Assembly (NCBI GenBank): GCA_964577315.1
Contig: CAZNYT010000005.1
Location: forward strand, 1-64,000
Length of the DNA stretch: 64,000 bases
Direction: 5' to 3'
Source: Desulfonatronospira sp964577315
GTDB taxonomy: Bacteria > Desulfobacterota > Desulfovibrionia > Desulfovibrionales > Desulfonatronovibrionaceae
Part shown: positions 43,348 through 52,504 of the stretch, in pieces
Position numbering within the stretch: position 1 is the first letter of the stretch
Layout of the letters: the number at the start of each line of letters is the position of its first letter
Position numbers and translations under genes: made by a program
Notes under the pieces: generated by a model
What the model saw: only the letters and a program-made list of their open reading frames with translations
Told to the model about the DNA's origin: nothing
Database searches by the model: none

Positions 43348-43690
43348 CGCGATAAACAACTCCATGGACATGGGTCTGGCCGGGATCAAAATGGTCGGGG
43401 CCCTGCTTTTGATCCTGGCTGTCATTCTCTTGGCCTATTATCTACTCAAACGTTATGGCCACAAGGCTGGCCTGGGTTTTTCCCACTCCAACTACCTGCA
43501 AACCAAAGCCGTTTTAAGCCTAGGTCCCAAGAAGAGCATCGTTGTGGTCCGCTTTTTGAATAAGTATCTGGTACTGGGGGTCACTGACTCTCAGATCAAC
43601 TTAATCAAGGAGATGGATGCGGACCATGAACAGGACCAAGATTTTGCCCAGGTTTTATCCCAAAAAAATTCTGATTTGGACACTTCTTAG
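43340..43690 (+). CDS. fliO: Flagellar biosynthetic protein FliO
   Basis: 116 residues with one transmembrane helix (about 18-38, GALLLILAVILLAYYLLKRY) and a small cytoplasmic domain with the typical TKAVLSLGPKKSIVVVRFLNKYLVLGVT. It assists assembly of FliP in the export gate. It begins at a TTG inside the fliN end; ATG codons further in (from 43364) are alternatives. It overlaps fliP by 74 bases. Confidence 0.85.
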   Translation: MDNAINNSMDMGLAGIKMVGALLLILAVILLAYYLLKRYGHKAGLGFSHSNYLQTKAVLSLGPKKSIVVVRFLNKYLVLGVTDSQINLIKEMDADHEQDQDFAQVLSQKNSDLDTS

Positions 43691-44411
43691 CCTGATCCCG
43701 CTTGTGGTGCCTGCTGTGGCCCAGGCGGAACCCACGCTTCCCTCCCTTTCCCTAGAGCTTTCAGCTGAAGAGTCTGAACCGGAACAAGTAGCCGTAGTTC
43801 TGGAAATACTCTTCCTGTTGACGGTTCTCTCGGTGGCTCCAGCCATAATTTTGACAGTTACCTGCTTTACCCGCTTGATCATTGTCTTTTCCTTTATCCG
43901 CCACGCCCTGGGCACCCAGCAGATGCCTCCCAACCAAGTTCTAGCCGCCTTGGCAATCTTCTTGACCGTGGCCATCATGGCCCCCATAGGCAAGGAAATA
44001 AACGACCGGGCCCTGCAACCGTATCTCAACGAGGAAATCGGGTACAGCAAGGCCCTGGCCAATGCGGAAGAGCCCATGCGGGAATTCATGTTCCAGCATA
44101 CCCGGGAGAAGGATTTGTCCATATTTTATTCCATCACGGAAAAGGACCGCCCGGAAAACATGGAGGAAGTACCCACCAAGCTCCTTATACCGGCCTTCCT
44201 GATCAGCGAGCTTAAAACCGCCTTTCAAATCGGGTTCATGATCTATGTACCATTTTTGATCCTGGACATGGTAGTGGCCAGCATCCTGCTCTCCATGGGC
44301 ATGATGATGCTGCCCCCGGTCATGATCTCCATGCCCTTCAAGATACTGCTATTTGTCATGGTGGACGGTTGGAACCTCTTGGTAGGTTCGCTGGTGAACA
44401 GCTTTGTCTGA
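43617..44411 (+). CDS. fliP: Flagellar type III export gate protein FliP
   Basis: 264 residues with a cleavable signal peptide (ending near VAQA), then four transmembrane helices. The family segments TCFTRLIIVFSFIRHALGTQQMPPNQ and PFLILDMVVASILLSMGMMMLPPV are clear. AAGGAG lies 4 bases before the first ATG; a second ATG at 43626 is possible. fliQ would normally follow at once; here a 220-base gap holding R2 copy B intervenes. Confidence 0.95.
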   Translation: MRTMNRTKILPRFYPKKILIWTLLSLIPLVVPAVAQAEPTLPSLSLELSAEESEPEQVAVVLEILFLLTVLSVAPAIILTVTCFTRLIIVFSFIRHALGTQQMPPNQVLAALAIFLTVAIMAPIGKEINDRALQPYLNEEIGYSKALANAEEPMREFMFQHTREKDLSIFYSITEKDRPENMEEVPTKLLIPAFLISELKTAFQIGFMIYVPFLILDMVVASILLSMGMMMLPPVMISMPFKILLFVMVDGWNLLVGSLVNSFV

Positions 44412-44422
44412 GATCTTGTGAG

Positions 44423-44566
44423 CTGGAGAGTTAAAAGTTATCAGTTAATAGTTAAAGAAAAAAACTTGTGATTTCAAGTAGTTACATCCTGAATGTTACT
44501 GGAGAGTTGGAATTTGGAAAAATACTATAATTCCAGCGTGTTGTGCGAGAACTTTTGACTATCCAG
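44423..44566 (+). repeat. R2 element, copy B
   Basis: A 144-base element from CTGGAGAGTTAAAAG to CTTTTGACTATCCAG, flanked by a perfect 7-bp direct repeat TTGTGAG (44416-44422 and 44567-44573). It splits the fliP-fliQ junction of the flagellar gene series. Confidence 0.9.
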
Positions 44567-44582
44567 TTGTGAGTTAAAAGTA

Positions 44583-44599
44583 ATTTGGTGAATAGTTAC
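44583..44599. repeat. R1 solo right-end fragment
   Basis: ATTTGGTGAATAGTTAC is identical to the last 17 bases of the R1 right end. No left end or interior is near. It lies 10 bases right of the R2 copy B target duplication and 33 bases before fliQ. Confidence 0.6.
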
Positions 44600-44631
44600 G
44601 AAAATCCAAAAATAAAAAGGGGAAATCGTTT

Positions 44632-44901
44632 ATGACACCGGAATTTATAGTGGGATTTGCCAGGCAATCCATTGAAACTGCCTTGATGATAGCCCTGCCC
44701 ATGCTGGGAATAGGTATGATAGTGGGAATGATCATAGCTATACTCCAGGCTGCCACACAGATCCAGGAAATGACCCTGACCATCGTTCCCAAGATTATTG
44801 CTGTATTTTTGGCCCTGCTGTTTGCTTTTCCCTGGATCATGGAGACCATGGTCTCGTTCACCGAGAACCTGTTCATGAATATCCCCAATTATATTGGATA
44901 A
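44632..44901 (+). CDS. fliQ: Flagellar type III export gate protein FliQ
   Basis: 89 residues, two transmembrane helices. FVGFARQSIETALMIALPML-type start (here from EFIVGFARQS) and IIAILQAATQIQEMTLTIVPK are diagnostic. It joins FliP and FliR in the export gate. fliR, flhB and flhA do not follow; the next 664 bases are non-coding and then come tamA and tamB, so the export-gate genes are split in this genome. Confidence 0.95.
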   Translation: MTPEFIVGFARQSIETALMIALPMLGIGMIVGMIIAILQAATQIQEMTLTIVPKIIAVFLALLFAFPWIMETMVSFTENLFMNIPNYIG

Positions 44902-45160
44902 GCCCAAACATGAGTTGACCACTGGCAACTGATGCCTGCATGCTTAGAGATTGACCGCAATCATTTACTGCTGCTCAGGAGGCAAGATAAGTCCAAACAC
45001 CTGCAAATTGCTTAAATCCGGCGGATAGCCGGAAAAATCTCTGGGCGGGCAAATTTGTGCTCCAAATCTCAATCATCCCCTTGCGCTGTCCGGACATTAT
45101 CGTTATTAAACATTAAAACTTTGAATCCGGATTAGGATAGATTTTTACGACAAAAAAATC

Positions 45161-45180
45161 GCAACCATTCACCATGTTTG
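45161..45180. repeat. R1 solo left-end fragment
   Basis: GCAACCATTCACCATGTTTG matches the R1 left end (GCAACTATTSACCATGTTTT) with few changes. No right end lies at a suitable distance. Confidence 0.5.
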
Positions 45181-45228
45181 ACAAAAATCTTTTTTAAAAA
45201 CACGGGAAAAAATCGCAAGTACCTTTAA

Positions 45229-45380
45229 CTTGAGAGTTAAAAGTTATCCGTTATCTGTTAATGGTTAAAGAACAAAAGCCAATAATTTTAGAGCGTTATA
45301 ACTGAATGGCTGCAGACAGTTGTAACTCTGAAAAGATAAAATAAATCCAGATAGTTGCACGAAAACTTTTGACTCTCCAG
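45229..45380 (+). repeat. R2 element, copy C
   Basis: A 152-base element from CTTGAGAGTTAAAAGTTATC to CTTTTGACTCTCCAG, flanked by a 6-bp direct repeat CTTTAA (45223-45228 and 45381-45386). The interior has drifted more than in copies A, B and D. It lies in the gap upstream of tamA. Confidence 0.8.
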
Positions 45381-45432
45381 CTTTAAGATGTGCCTGCAAA
45401 AAGTCGGATCATGAGTAATTCAGCAATAAATC

Positions 45433-45517
45433 AAACTCATAGCTCTTTGTTTGTATTGACTCCTGACCCCTGTCTCCTGACTCCTGCAACTGCAAAAAGG
45501 ACTTTTTGCAGTTGCAT
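45433..45517 (-). repeat. R3 hairpin repeat, copy 2
   Basis: Reverse-oriented relative of 33554-33637, with blocks CTCTTTGTTTGTATTGACTC, a CTCCTGAC repeat and a hairpin. The hairpin TGCAACTGCAAAAAG / CTTTTTGCAGTTGCA (45485-45516) is a perfect 15-bp stem with a two-base centre. Compared with copy 1, stem positions GCCAC/GTGGC have become GCAAC/GTTGC, a paired change that keeps the base pairing. It ends 49 bases before tamA. Confidence 0.75.
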
Positions 45518-45565
45518 CTTTAACAAGCCTTGCTCAATTCGCTTGTCTGCCCTATAATCCCCTAA

Positions 45566-47365
45566 ATGATCCCACGATTTTTGATTTTATTCTTACTTTT
45601 TCTGTTCTTCTGCTTCCACGGCAACCTAGCACAGGCCCAAGAAGAACCCGCAACCAGGTCACAAGAACAGAAATCGTACCAAACCCATATCAAGGGTGAT
45701 ATCCAGGAAAAGATCCGCAACACCCTGAGGCAAATCTCGGATACAGTGGCCCTGGAAGAACGTCCCCTGGTCAGCATAGGCCAGCTAAAAAGAAGGGCCC
45801 GGGAAGATATCTCCGAGTTTGTCGGGGCCTTGAGATCGTTCGGCTATTATGCCCCGGATATCGTGTACCATATCCAGGAAGATCAAGAGCCTGTCCAGGT
45901 AATATTCGAGATCGACCCAGGCCCGGAATACTATTTGACAGATGTAATCATGATCAACAAGGATCCGAAAAAGGATATTGAGCTGCCCGAGCCACGGGAG
46001 CTAGGACTTATGCAGGGCGAAAGAATGGAGGCCAAGCCTGTTTCCGAAGCCCCCAGAAAATTGAACAGTTATTTAAGATCCAGGGGATTTCCTTTCCCTG
46101 AAAGCAAAATCCAGGAAGTAGTAATCGATCATGCCCATCAGAGCGCCGCGGTTCACATAACTTTTGATCCGGGGCCCAGGGCTGTTTTCGGGGAAGCCGA
46201 GATCTCCGGTCTGGAGCGGGTGGAGCCCGGATTCATCCTGGAAAAAATCCCTTGGAAAAAAGGGAAAGAAAAGTTTCAGGCACCCAAGATGGATACCCTC
46301 CGTCGCGAGCTCACCGCTACCGGGCTTTTTTCCGTGGTGGAAATCGACCATGCCCAAAGCCTGGAAAATGACAACCTGCCCATGAATATTCGGGTCCAGG
46401 AAAGAGCTCCCAGGACCTTCCGGGCCGGTGTAGGGTATCACACGGATATTGGACCTGAGCTTAGGCTGGGCTGGAGACACAGAAATCTCCGAGGCAGAGG
46501 AGAAAACCTGGAAATAGATTTAACCCTGTCCGAAGTAGAACGCGCCCTGGAAACCGAATACACCATTCCCAGCTTCAGGCGCCCGGATCAGAATTTGATC
46601 CTGAAAGCCGGCTACATGGAGGAATACACTGATGCGTATGACGCCACAAGTATATTCACCTCTGCCACAATTGACAGACAGTTAACCCAGGAACTGTCTT
46701 TGGGAGGGGGAATCGGGTATCGCATCTCCCAGGTGGAGCAACTGGACGAAAAAACTGATCTGGGTCTTCTCTATTTCCCCACCAACCTGCTCTATGACTC
46801 CAGGGAAGATGTCCTGGATCCTTCCCAGGGCATGCGTTTCAACCTTAGGCTTACACCTTTCTTGGATACCTGGGATCCGGAAACCGCGTTCCTGAAAGGT
46901 TACACCAGCTTGAACAATTATTGGGAAATCTGGCCGCAAAACAAAATTGTTTTGGCCAACAGGTTGGCTTATGGCAGTATAGGAGCGGAATCCAGAAACA
47001 AAGTTCCTCCTGATGAGCGCTTTTATGCCGGAGGTGGCGGCTCTATCCGGGGATACGGGTATCAAGAGGTAGGACCTATGGTGGATCAAGAACCCATAGG
47101 TGCCCTATCCAAGTTTGAAGTCAACGCGGAGCTCAGGTTCAGGTTGACTCAACGCTCAGGAATAGTCACGTTTCTGGACGGGGGACAGGCATACGAGGAC
47201 TCCTATCCGGACTTCTCCCAGGATCTCCAATGGGGAGCAGGCATAGGTTACCGTTTTTTCACCGATTTTGGCCCCTTTAGGGCGGATATAGCTTTTCCCT
47301 TGAATCCCAGGGATGATATAGATGATACTTTTCAACTCTATCTCAGCCTAGGACAGGCGTTTTAA
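45566..47365 (+). CDS. tamA: Outer-membrane assembly factor TamA (Omp85 family)
   Basis: 599 residues. A signal peptide (about 1-24, ending NLAQAQ) is followed by POTRA domains (about 65-300), then a C-terminal 16-strand surface-antigen barrel. The Omp85 signature is present near the end (YAGGGGSIRGYGYQEVGP, with the conserved RGY), as is the terminal aromatic residue (LGQAF). Together with tamB, 4 bases downstream, it forms the TAM complex for outer-membrane protein insertion or lipid transport. Confidence 0.93.
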   Translation: MIPRFLILFLLFLFFCFHGNLAQAQEEPATRSQEQKSYQTHIKGDIQEKIRNTLRQISDTVALEERPLVSIGQLKRRAREDISEFVGALRSFGYYAPDIVYHIQEDQEPVQVIFEIDPGPEYYLTDVIMINKDPKKDIELPEPRELGLMQGERMEAKPVSEAPRKLNSYLRSRGFPFPESKIQEVVIDHAHQSAAVHITFDPGPRAVFGEAEISGLERVEPGFILEKIPWKKGKEKFQAPKMDTLRRELTATGLFSVVEIDHAQSLENDNLPMNIRVQERAPRTFRAGVGYHTDIGPELRLGWRHRNLRGRGENLEIDLTLSEVERALETEYTIPSFRRPDQNLILKAGYMEEYTDAYDATSIFTSATIDRQLTQELSLGGGIGYRISQVEQLDEKTDLGLLYFPTNLLYDSREDVLDPSQGMRFNLRLTPFLDTWDPETAFLKGYTSLNNYWEIWPQNKIVLANRLAYGSIGAESRNKVPPDERFYAGGGGSIRGYGYQEVGPMVDQEPIGALSKFEVNAELRFRLTQRSGIVTFLDGGQAYEDSYPDFSQDLQWGAGIGYRFFTDFGPFRADIAFPLNPRDDIDDTFQLYLSLGQAF

Positions 47366-47369
47366 TTTC

Positions 47370-50300
47370 ATGAAAAAATATATATTGCGTTTTGTTTTTG
47401 CCCTGACCCTTTTGCTTTTTCTGCTTCTGCTCCTGGTGGGGGCTGCCTTGGCTTGGCTGCAAACTGATTCCGGGCAAAAGTATCTGGAAAAAACCCTGAA
47501 CCGGGTCCTGGTCTGGGAGGATGGCCGTGTGGAAGTAAGCGGCTTTTCCGGCAGAGTCCCGTTTGATTTCCAACTGGATGGTTTAAGCGTTCATGACCGA
47601 GATGGGGCCTGGCTGGAAATGGACACGTTGAGACTGCACTGGTCCCTGAAGCATCTCTTGAATTGGGAGATTTATATATATGAATTGGGTGCCCAGGAAC
47701 TGGGCTTCAAGCGCTTGCCGGAATACGACCCCCATGAGGAAATGGACCCTCCAGAAATAGACGAGCTACCCTTGCCTGCTGTGAACCTGGAAAGCTTCTA
47801 TTTGAAAAGGATCCTGGTGGATAAGAATGTCTTTGGGGAGCAAGCGGAGTTTGCCCTGGACGGGGGCATGCTTTTTAACCAGGACCGGGTATCCTTGGTT
47901 AACCTGGATCTTAAGCGCCTGGACAAAACTGAAACCCATATGGCACTAAATCTGTCTCTGGAGCACGAACCAGGGATCCTGGATGTGGATGCCAGCTTTT
48001 TGGATACTGCCACCCTGCCTGCCTGGTTTCCGGACAAGAATCTGCCTCCTAGGACCTCGCTGATCCTTGAGGGCTCAGGTAAGCTTTCGGATTGGAGCGG
48101 CAAGATGAGCCTTCGGGGTGAGGAAAAGTTTGAAGCGGACCTGGATCTCAACCTGCAAACTCCGCAACAACAACTGCATCTTGTCACTCGGGGAGACATA
48201 AACATAAGCCCGGATATGATGCCGCAAAAAGAACTAAGACATTACCTGCAGCATCCTTTAACCCTGAAAAGCAGTGTTTCCTTTGATCCCGGCCCTGAGG
48301 TGGTGAAGTGGGAGAACCTGGAGCTTGGCTCCCCGGAGATCTCTATTGAAAGCCAAGGAGAGCTTGCCCTGGGGAATATGCAGATCCAGAGCTCTACATC
48401 TCTGGAAGTTAAAGATATCAACCCCTTGCTGGATTCTGCGGACATAACCTCATATGATCCAGTTGCGGTACAGGCAGATTTTCAAGGTAAACTCATCTCC
48501 CCGGAAGTTCAAGCTGGTATCTATCTAGGCCGTTTGCATGGTCATGGTTTCTCCCTGCAAGGTGCTGCTCTTGAGGCTGATCTAAGGGGCTTCAACCCGG
48601 AAAAAGATTTACTGGCTTCCGCACAAGGGGAAATCACTGCCCACGGCCTGCATTATACCGAACATCCCAGCATCCCTGAAGAGCTGAGCCTGGCATTCGA
48701 CCTGGATTACTCCCGGGCCAACACTTTAAGCGCTAATCAGCTTCTATTGACAGGCAAAAATTTTAGCGCCGAGGCAACAGGGGAAATGGACCTGGAATCC
48801 TTGGAATTCACCTCCAGAGTTCACAGCCAAATATCTTCCGTCCAAGACTTCTTGCCCCATAAAGCCAAGAAGGAAATCGGGGGGAACCTGGATATAGAGG
48901 CTAAAACCCAAGGCAATATACCAGAAAAACAATACCATTTGCAGACCAAGCTCAAGGCATCAGACTGGCACATCCGGGAAGACTCCCTGAATACGCTGAT
49001 GGGCCCGGACCCCGCTTTGCAGGCCAACCTTTCCCTAACTCCGGAGCTTGATCTGGTATTAAGGAATCTGGAACTGCAAACCCGGGAAGCGGAGTTAATG
49101 GCCCAAGGCACGATCTACCTGGATAAAAGAAACCTGGATATGCATGCCCGGACTCGCCTGCCCAGCCTTAGCTCTTTAGGCGCGAGTCTGGACCGGGATT
49201 TGACCGGAAGCGTATCCGCTTCTGCCTCGGCCCAGGGTAGATGGGACGAGTTACATCTCTCTGCCCAAACGGAAATTTCAGACTTCCAGCCGGAACCGGA
49301 GCTGCCTAAAATGCAGATACAGGCAGAGATGGACTCTGTTTATCAGCCCGAGATCTTTTATGGCGGGATAAATCTAGATCTAATGTCAGAACAAGGATCC
49401 CTGGACATAGGATCCGACTTCTCATTACAAGACAATTCCCTATCCCTGCCCAACATTCAGGTCACAGGAATGGGTTCCCATTTTTCCGGGGATATGGATA
49501 TGGATCTTGATACCGGTTTGGCCAAGGGAAAAATGAAGCTCTCGGTTCCGGAGCTGCAATCCTTCTCAGAATTCATCCCTGTAGAAACTTACGGGGAGCT
49601 AATAGGAAGCCTCTATTTCGAGCCTGTGGGCAACAAACAGGATCTGGACCTGCACTTGGAAGGTACGGAGCTAGTAGTAGAATCCTTAAGCATTACCCAG
49701 TTGGATTTGCAGGGCAGACTCCGGGATGCGTTCTCAGAAAAAGATCTGGAAGCGGACCTTAACCTGCTCGGCGTAAGTATAGAGCAGTTTTACGCCAGTA
49801 CCTGGAGAACAACCGTACAAGGCCAAGATCTGGACTACACCTTGGCCACCGAGATATCCGGACAGGCCGGACATCCCTTGGAAGTCAGTGCCCTGGCGAA
49901 CTATTCCCATGACCAAAAACAGCATCATTTTCTCCTGGAAGCCATGGAGGGCAGTTACGCCCAAAAAGAATTCACCATGGTGAAACCGCTTGAATTAAGC
50001 CACTCAGAAGATCAGACCCAGCTTAGCCCTTTTGAGTTACGCTTGGGAGCGGGCACTTTAAAAGCCCGCGGTCATGTCACACCGGAAGAGGCCATGCTCA
50101 GGGCCAGTTTATCTGACTTGCCTCTTGCTGACATCCCTGTTGCTGCCTTAGAGGGATTGCAGGGAGAATTGGGAGCTGATTTGAAGTTGAACGGTCCACC
50201 TGATGCTGTTACAGCTGAGGCGAGCATTTCAGCAACCAATGTCGGTTCCCCTCGTGAAGATTTCGAGGATCTGCCCAGTCTGGATTTTTTGACCCACGCC

Positions 50301-51731
50301 CGGCTAAGAGACAACAACCTGGATATCCAGCTATCTTTACTCGGGGACCAGGAACAACTGGCCCAAATGGAGCTCTATCTCCCAGTGCATCTCAGTCTTT
50401 CTCCGGCTAGTATCCATCTTCCCAGTCCCACCCCCCTAAACGGAAGTCTTATTGCCGCGCTGGAGCTGGGGACCATCACTCCTTTTCTCCTTCCTGCGGA
50501 TCAGCTGCTCACCGGACGAGCCAAGGCTGACTTGAATATTGAAGGAACTACCCAGAACCCGGTTTTTTCCGGCACCATGGAGCTTGCAGACGGTAATTAC
50601 GAACATATACCCGCAGGGGTGTACTTGCAAGATATTCACTCCCTGATACAGGCTAGAGAGGACAGAATAGAGCTTCGCAAGCTGGAAGCCACAGATGGAG
50701 AAGCCGGGCTTGTGCAAGGACAAGGCCATTTGGATCTGGACCTGGAAGAAAGCCTCCCCTGGCACTTTGAGCTTACCGCAAAAAACGCCAAGCTTCTTAG
50801 ACACCCTCTGGCTACAATAATCCTCTCCTCCGGGGACCTGGCAATTTCCGGGAATACTCAAAAAGCTTCGGTTCAAGGACGTTTGGTATTCGAGCGGATT
50901 GAGGCTGAGCTCCCCAAGGAATCACCCCCGGAAGTGGTTCATCTTCCAGTAACCGAAAAGAACAAGCCGGACAGGGAGTTACCCCCTCCTCCCAGGCAGG
51001 TAGATTTGGGGGCATATCCGGTAGATCTGGACCTAGATCTCATCTTCCCTGCCCGGGTTTTTGTCCGGGGACGGGGCTTGGATTCGGAGTGGGGAGGCAA
51101 TCTACGCGTGACTGGCACGGCCCAAGAACCTAGGGTTCGCGGAGAGCTGAACCTGATCCGGGGCAGGCTTACCTTTTTGGATCGCAGATTCGATTTGGAC
51201 AGGGGATCCACAATCTATCTGGATGGTTCCCATCCTCCGGAGCCCACCCTGGATATTACCGCACACTACAAGCACAGGGACAAAGATATTACTGTCCGGA
51301 TTCTTGGTCGTACAGATCAACCGGCAATTCATCTAAGCTCGGATCCTCCCATGCACGAGGACGAGATTCTGGCCTGGGTGCTTTTTGGCCGGGATCCCTC
51401 CACATTAACCCCCTTTCAGGCCATTACCCTGATCAATGCCGCCCGGACCCTGGCCATGGGTCAGACCGGTCCGGACTTCATGGGACAAGTGCGCACCATG
51501 ATCGGGGTGGATGACATCGAGATAGTTCAGGATCCTGATGAGGGCCACACTCAGTTCGGCCTGGGCAAATACGTGCATGAGCAGGTTTATATCCAATTCA
51601 GAAAAGGAATTGAAGGGGGCACGGACCAAGCATCCGTGGAAGTGGAGCTAACACCCAGATTCATGTTGGAAGGAACCGCCCAAAGCGATGCCGAAGGCAG
51701 AGTCAGGATGTTGTGGAAATACGACTATTAA
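47370..51731 (+). CDS. tamB: Translocation and assembly module subunit TamB
   Basis: 1453 residues, an AsmA/TamB-type bridge protein. One N-terminal transmembrane anchor (about 5-28) is followed by a very long beta-rich periplasmic groove region with alternating hydrophobic residues, ending in the C-terminal TamB domain (about 1100-1453; RLTFLDRRFDLDRGSTIYLDG, DEILAWVLFGRDPSTLTPFQ, and final YDY). It is somewhat longer than the enteric protein (about 1260). It partners TamA and is co-transcribed with it. Confidence 0.93.
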   Translation: MKKYILRFVFALTLLLFLLLLLVGAALAWLQTDSGQKYLEKTLNRVLVWEDGRVEVSGFSGRVPFDFQLDGLSVHDRDGAWLEMDTLRLHWSLKHLLNWEIYIYELGAQELGFKRLPEYDPHEEMDPPEIDELPLPAVNLESFYLKRILVDKNVFGEQAEFALDGGMLFNQDRVSLVNLDLKRLDKTETHMALNLSLEHEPGILDVDASFLDTATLPAWFPDKNLPPRTSLILEGSGKLSDWSGKMSLRGEEKFEADLDLNLQTPQQQLHLVTRGDINISPDMMPQKELRHYLQHPLTLKSSVSFDPGPEVVKWENLELGSPEISIESQGELALGNMQIQSSTSLEVKDINPLLDSADITSYDPVAVQADFQGKLISPEVQAGIYLGRLHGHGFSLQGAALEADLRGFNPEKDLLASAQGEITAHGLHYTEHPSIPEELSLAFDLDYSRANTLSANQLLLTGKNFSAEATGEMDLESLEFTSRVHSQISSVQDFLPHKAKKEIGGNLDIEAKTQGNIPEKQYHLQTKLKASDWHIREDSLNTLMGPDPALQANLSLTPELDLVLRNLELQTREAELMAQGTIYLDKRNLDMHARTRLPSLSSLGASLDRDLTGSVSASASAQGRWDELHLSAQTEISDFQPEPELPKMQIQAEMDSVYQPEIFYGGINLDLMSEQGSLDIGSDFSLQDNSLSLPNIQVTGMGSHFSGDMDMDLDTGLAKGKMKLSVPELQSFSEFIPVETYGELIGSLYFEPVGNKQDLDLHLEGTELVVESLSITQLDLQGRLRDAFSEKDLEADLNLLGVSIEQFYASTWRTTVQGQDLDYTLATEISGQAGHPLEVSALANYSHDQKQHHFLLEAMEGSYAQKEFTMVKPLELSHSEDQTQLSPFELRLGAGTLKARGHVTPEEAMLRASLSDLPLADIPVAALEGLQGELGADLKLNGPPDAVTAEASISATNVGSPREDFEDLPSLDFLTHARLRDNNLDIQLSLLGDQEQLAQMELYLPVHLSLSPASIHLPSPTPLNGSLIAALELGTITPFLLPADQLLTGRAKADLNIEGTTQNPVFSGTMELADGNYEHIPAGVYLQDIHSLIQAREDRIELRKLEATDGEAGLVQGQGHLDLDLEESLPWHFELTAKNAKLLRHPLATIILSSGDLAISGNTQKASVQGRLVFERIEAELPKESPPEVVHLPVTEKNKPDRELPPPPRQVDLGAYPVDLDLDLIFPARVFVRGRGLDSEWGGNLRVTGTAQEPRVRGELNLIRGRLTFLDRRFDLDRGSTIYLDGSHPPEPTLDITAHYKHRDKDITVRILGRTDQPAIHLSSDPPMHEDEILAWVLFGRDPSTLTPFQAITLINAARTLAMGQTGPDFMGQVRTMIGVDDIEIVQDPDEGHTQFGLGKYVHEQVYIQFRKGIEGGTDQASVEVELTPRFMLEGTAQSDAEGRVRMLWKYDY

Positions 51732-52120
51732 CTCCTGTCTCAGTCTCAAGAATCCTGATTTTACCCTCAATTTTGACCTTGCATAAGTATCCCCAACTGC
51801 TTCCCTGCCATGATATTCACATCACAAAAGTAGGTTATTTTTAGAAAATTTTTGATATAAGATACGATTCTTATAATCAAATATATTTTCTTTTTTCTGT
51901 CTACTATTTTTCTGCAACTTATCAGTCCCTGCAAATACCCAGTTCACCCAATCGTGAAAGAAATTACATGATTAACCAATTTTATTAAAAAATTGTTCTA
52001 AAACTGCTTTTTTATATTGACAGATACAGGCACTCTTGATTAAAGAATAGCTCATATTGTTCAGAAATGGTTGCCACGCTCTTTCGCAGCAATGTTTAAA
52101 ATACAAGGAAGTGGACCGTT
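51732..52120. other. AT-rich intergenic region upstream of nuo
   Basis: 389 bases between tamB and nuoA, clearly more AT-rich than the genes. It holds a TTGACA (52017-52022) and, further upstream, a TATAAT (51872-51877) without a good -35. No hairpin terminator, repeat copy or gene is visible. Confidence 0.6.
52017..52046 (+). promoter_or_regulatory. Putative promoter of the nuo operon
   Basis: A consensus -35 TTGACA at 52017-52022 is followed 17-18 bases later by a weak -10 (TTAAAG or TAAAGA, 52040-52046). It lies about 75 bases before nuoA. The -35 is convincing; the -10 is not. Confidence 0.35.
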
Positions 52121-52504
52121 ATGAGCGTATCATGGCTACACATAGCTATCATTTACTTCTTCGTTCTAGGAATTATTTTCTTCGCTGTTGTCCCCCTAGT
52201 TCTCAACTATCTCCTAGCCCCCAGAAACCAAGCCCAAGAACTGAGAATGCCTTATGAATGCGGCATGGTTCCCTATGGCTCAGCCTGGGTCAAATTCGGG
52301 ATAAATTACTATTTTTATGCCTTGCTCTTTCTGGCATTTGACGTGGACGTGCTGTACCTCTTCCCTGTAGCAACATACTACGTGGAGGATCCTAGCTACG
52401 TTTCCTTTATCAAACTTTTGATCTTCATAGTTATTCTGTTTGCCTCGGTCATCTACTTCTGGAAAAAAGGAGTCTTTACATGGCCCAAGAAAATCAAGAC
52501 ATAG
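52121..52504 (+). CDS. nuoA: Complex I subunit NuoA
   Basis: 127 residues, three transmembrane helices. The conserved loop MPYECGMVPYGSAWVKFGINYYFYALLFLAFDVDVLYLFP is the NuoA signature region. First gene of the nuo operon. Its end overlaps the nuoB start by 25 bases. Confidence 0.96.
   Translation: MSVSWLHIAIIYFFVLGIIFFAVVPLVLNYLLAPRNQAQELRMPYECGMVPYGSAWVKFGINYYFYALLFLAFDVDVLYLFPVATYYVEDPSYVSFIKLLIFIVILFASVIYFWKKGVFTWPKKIKT

Larger units (their letters stand above)
44902..45565. other. Intergenic region rich in repeats
   Basis: 664 bases between fliQ and tamA. It contains an R1 left-end fragment (45161-45180), R2 copy C (45229-45380) and R3 copy 2 (45433-45517). A weak 6-bp hairpin (TCCGGC/GCCGGA, 45017-45033) has no T-run after it. 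No gene is recognised. The accumulation of three different repeats suggests a tolerated insertion zone at the end of the flagellar cluster. Confidence 0.65.

Noticed and set aside
45017..45045. TCCGGC/GCCGGA hairpin downstream of fliQ as a possible terminator.
   Set aside because: The stem is only six base pairs and is followed by A residues rather than a T-run on the plus strand. It is also more than 100 bases past fliQ.
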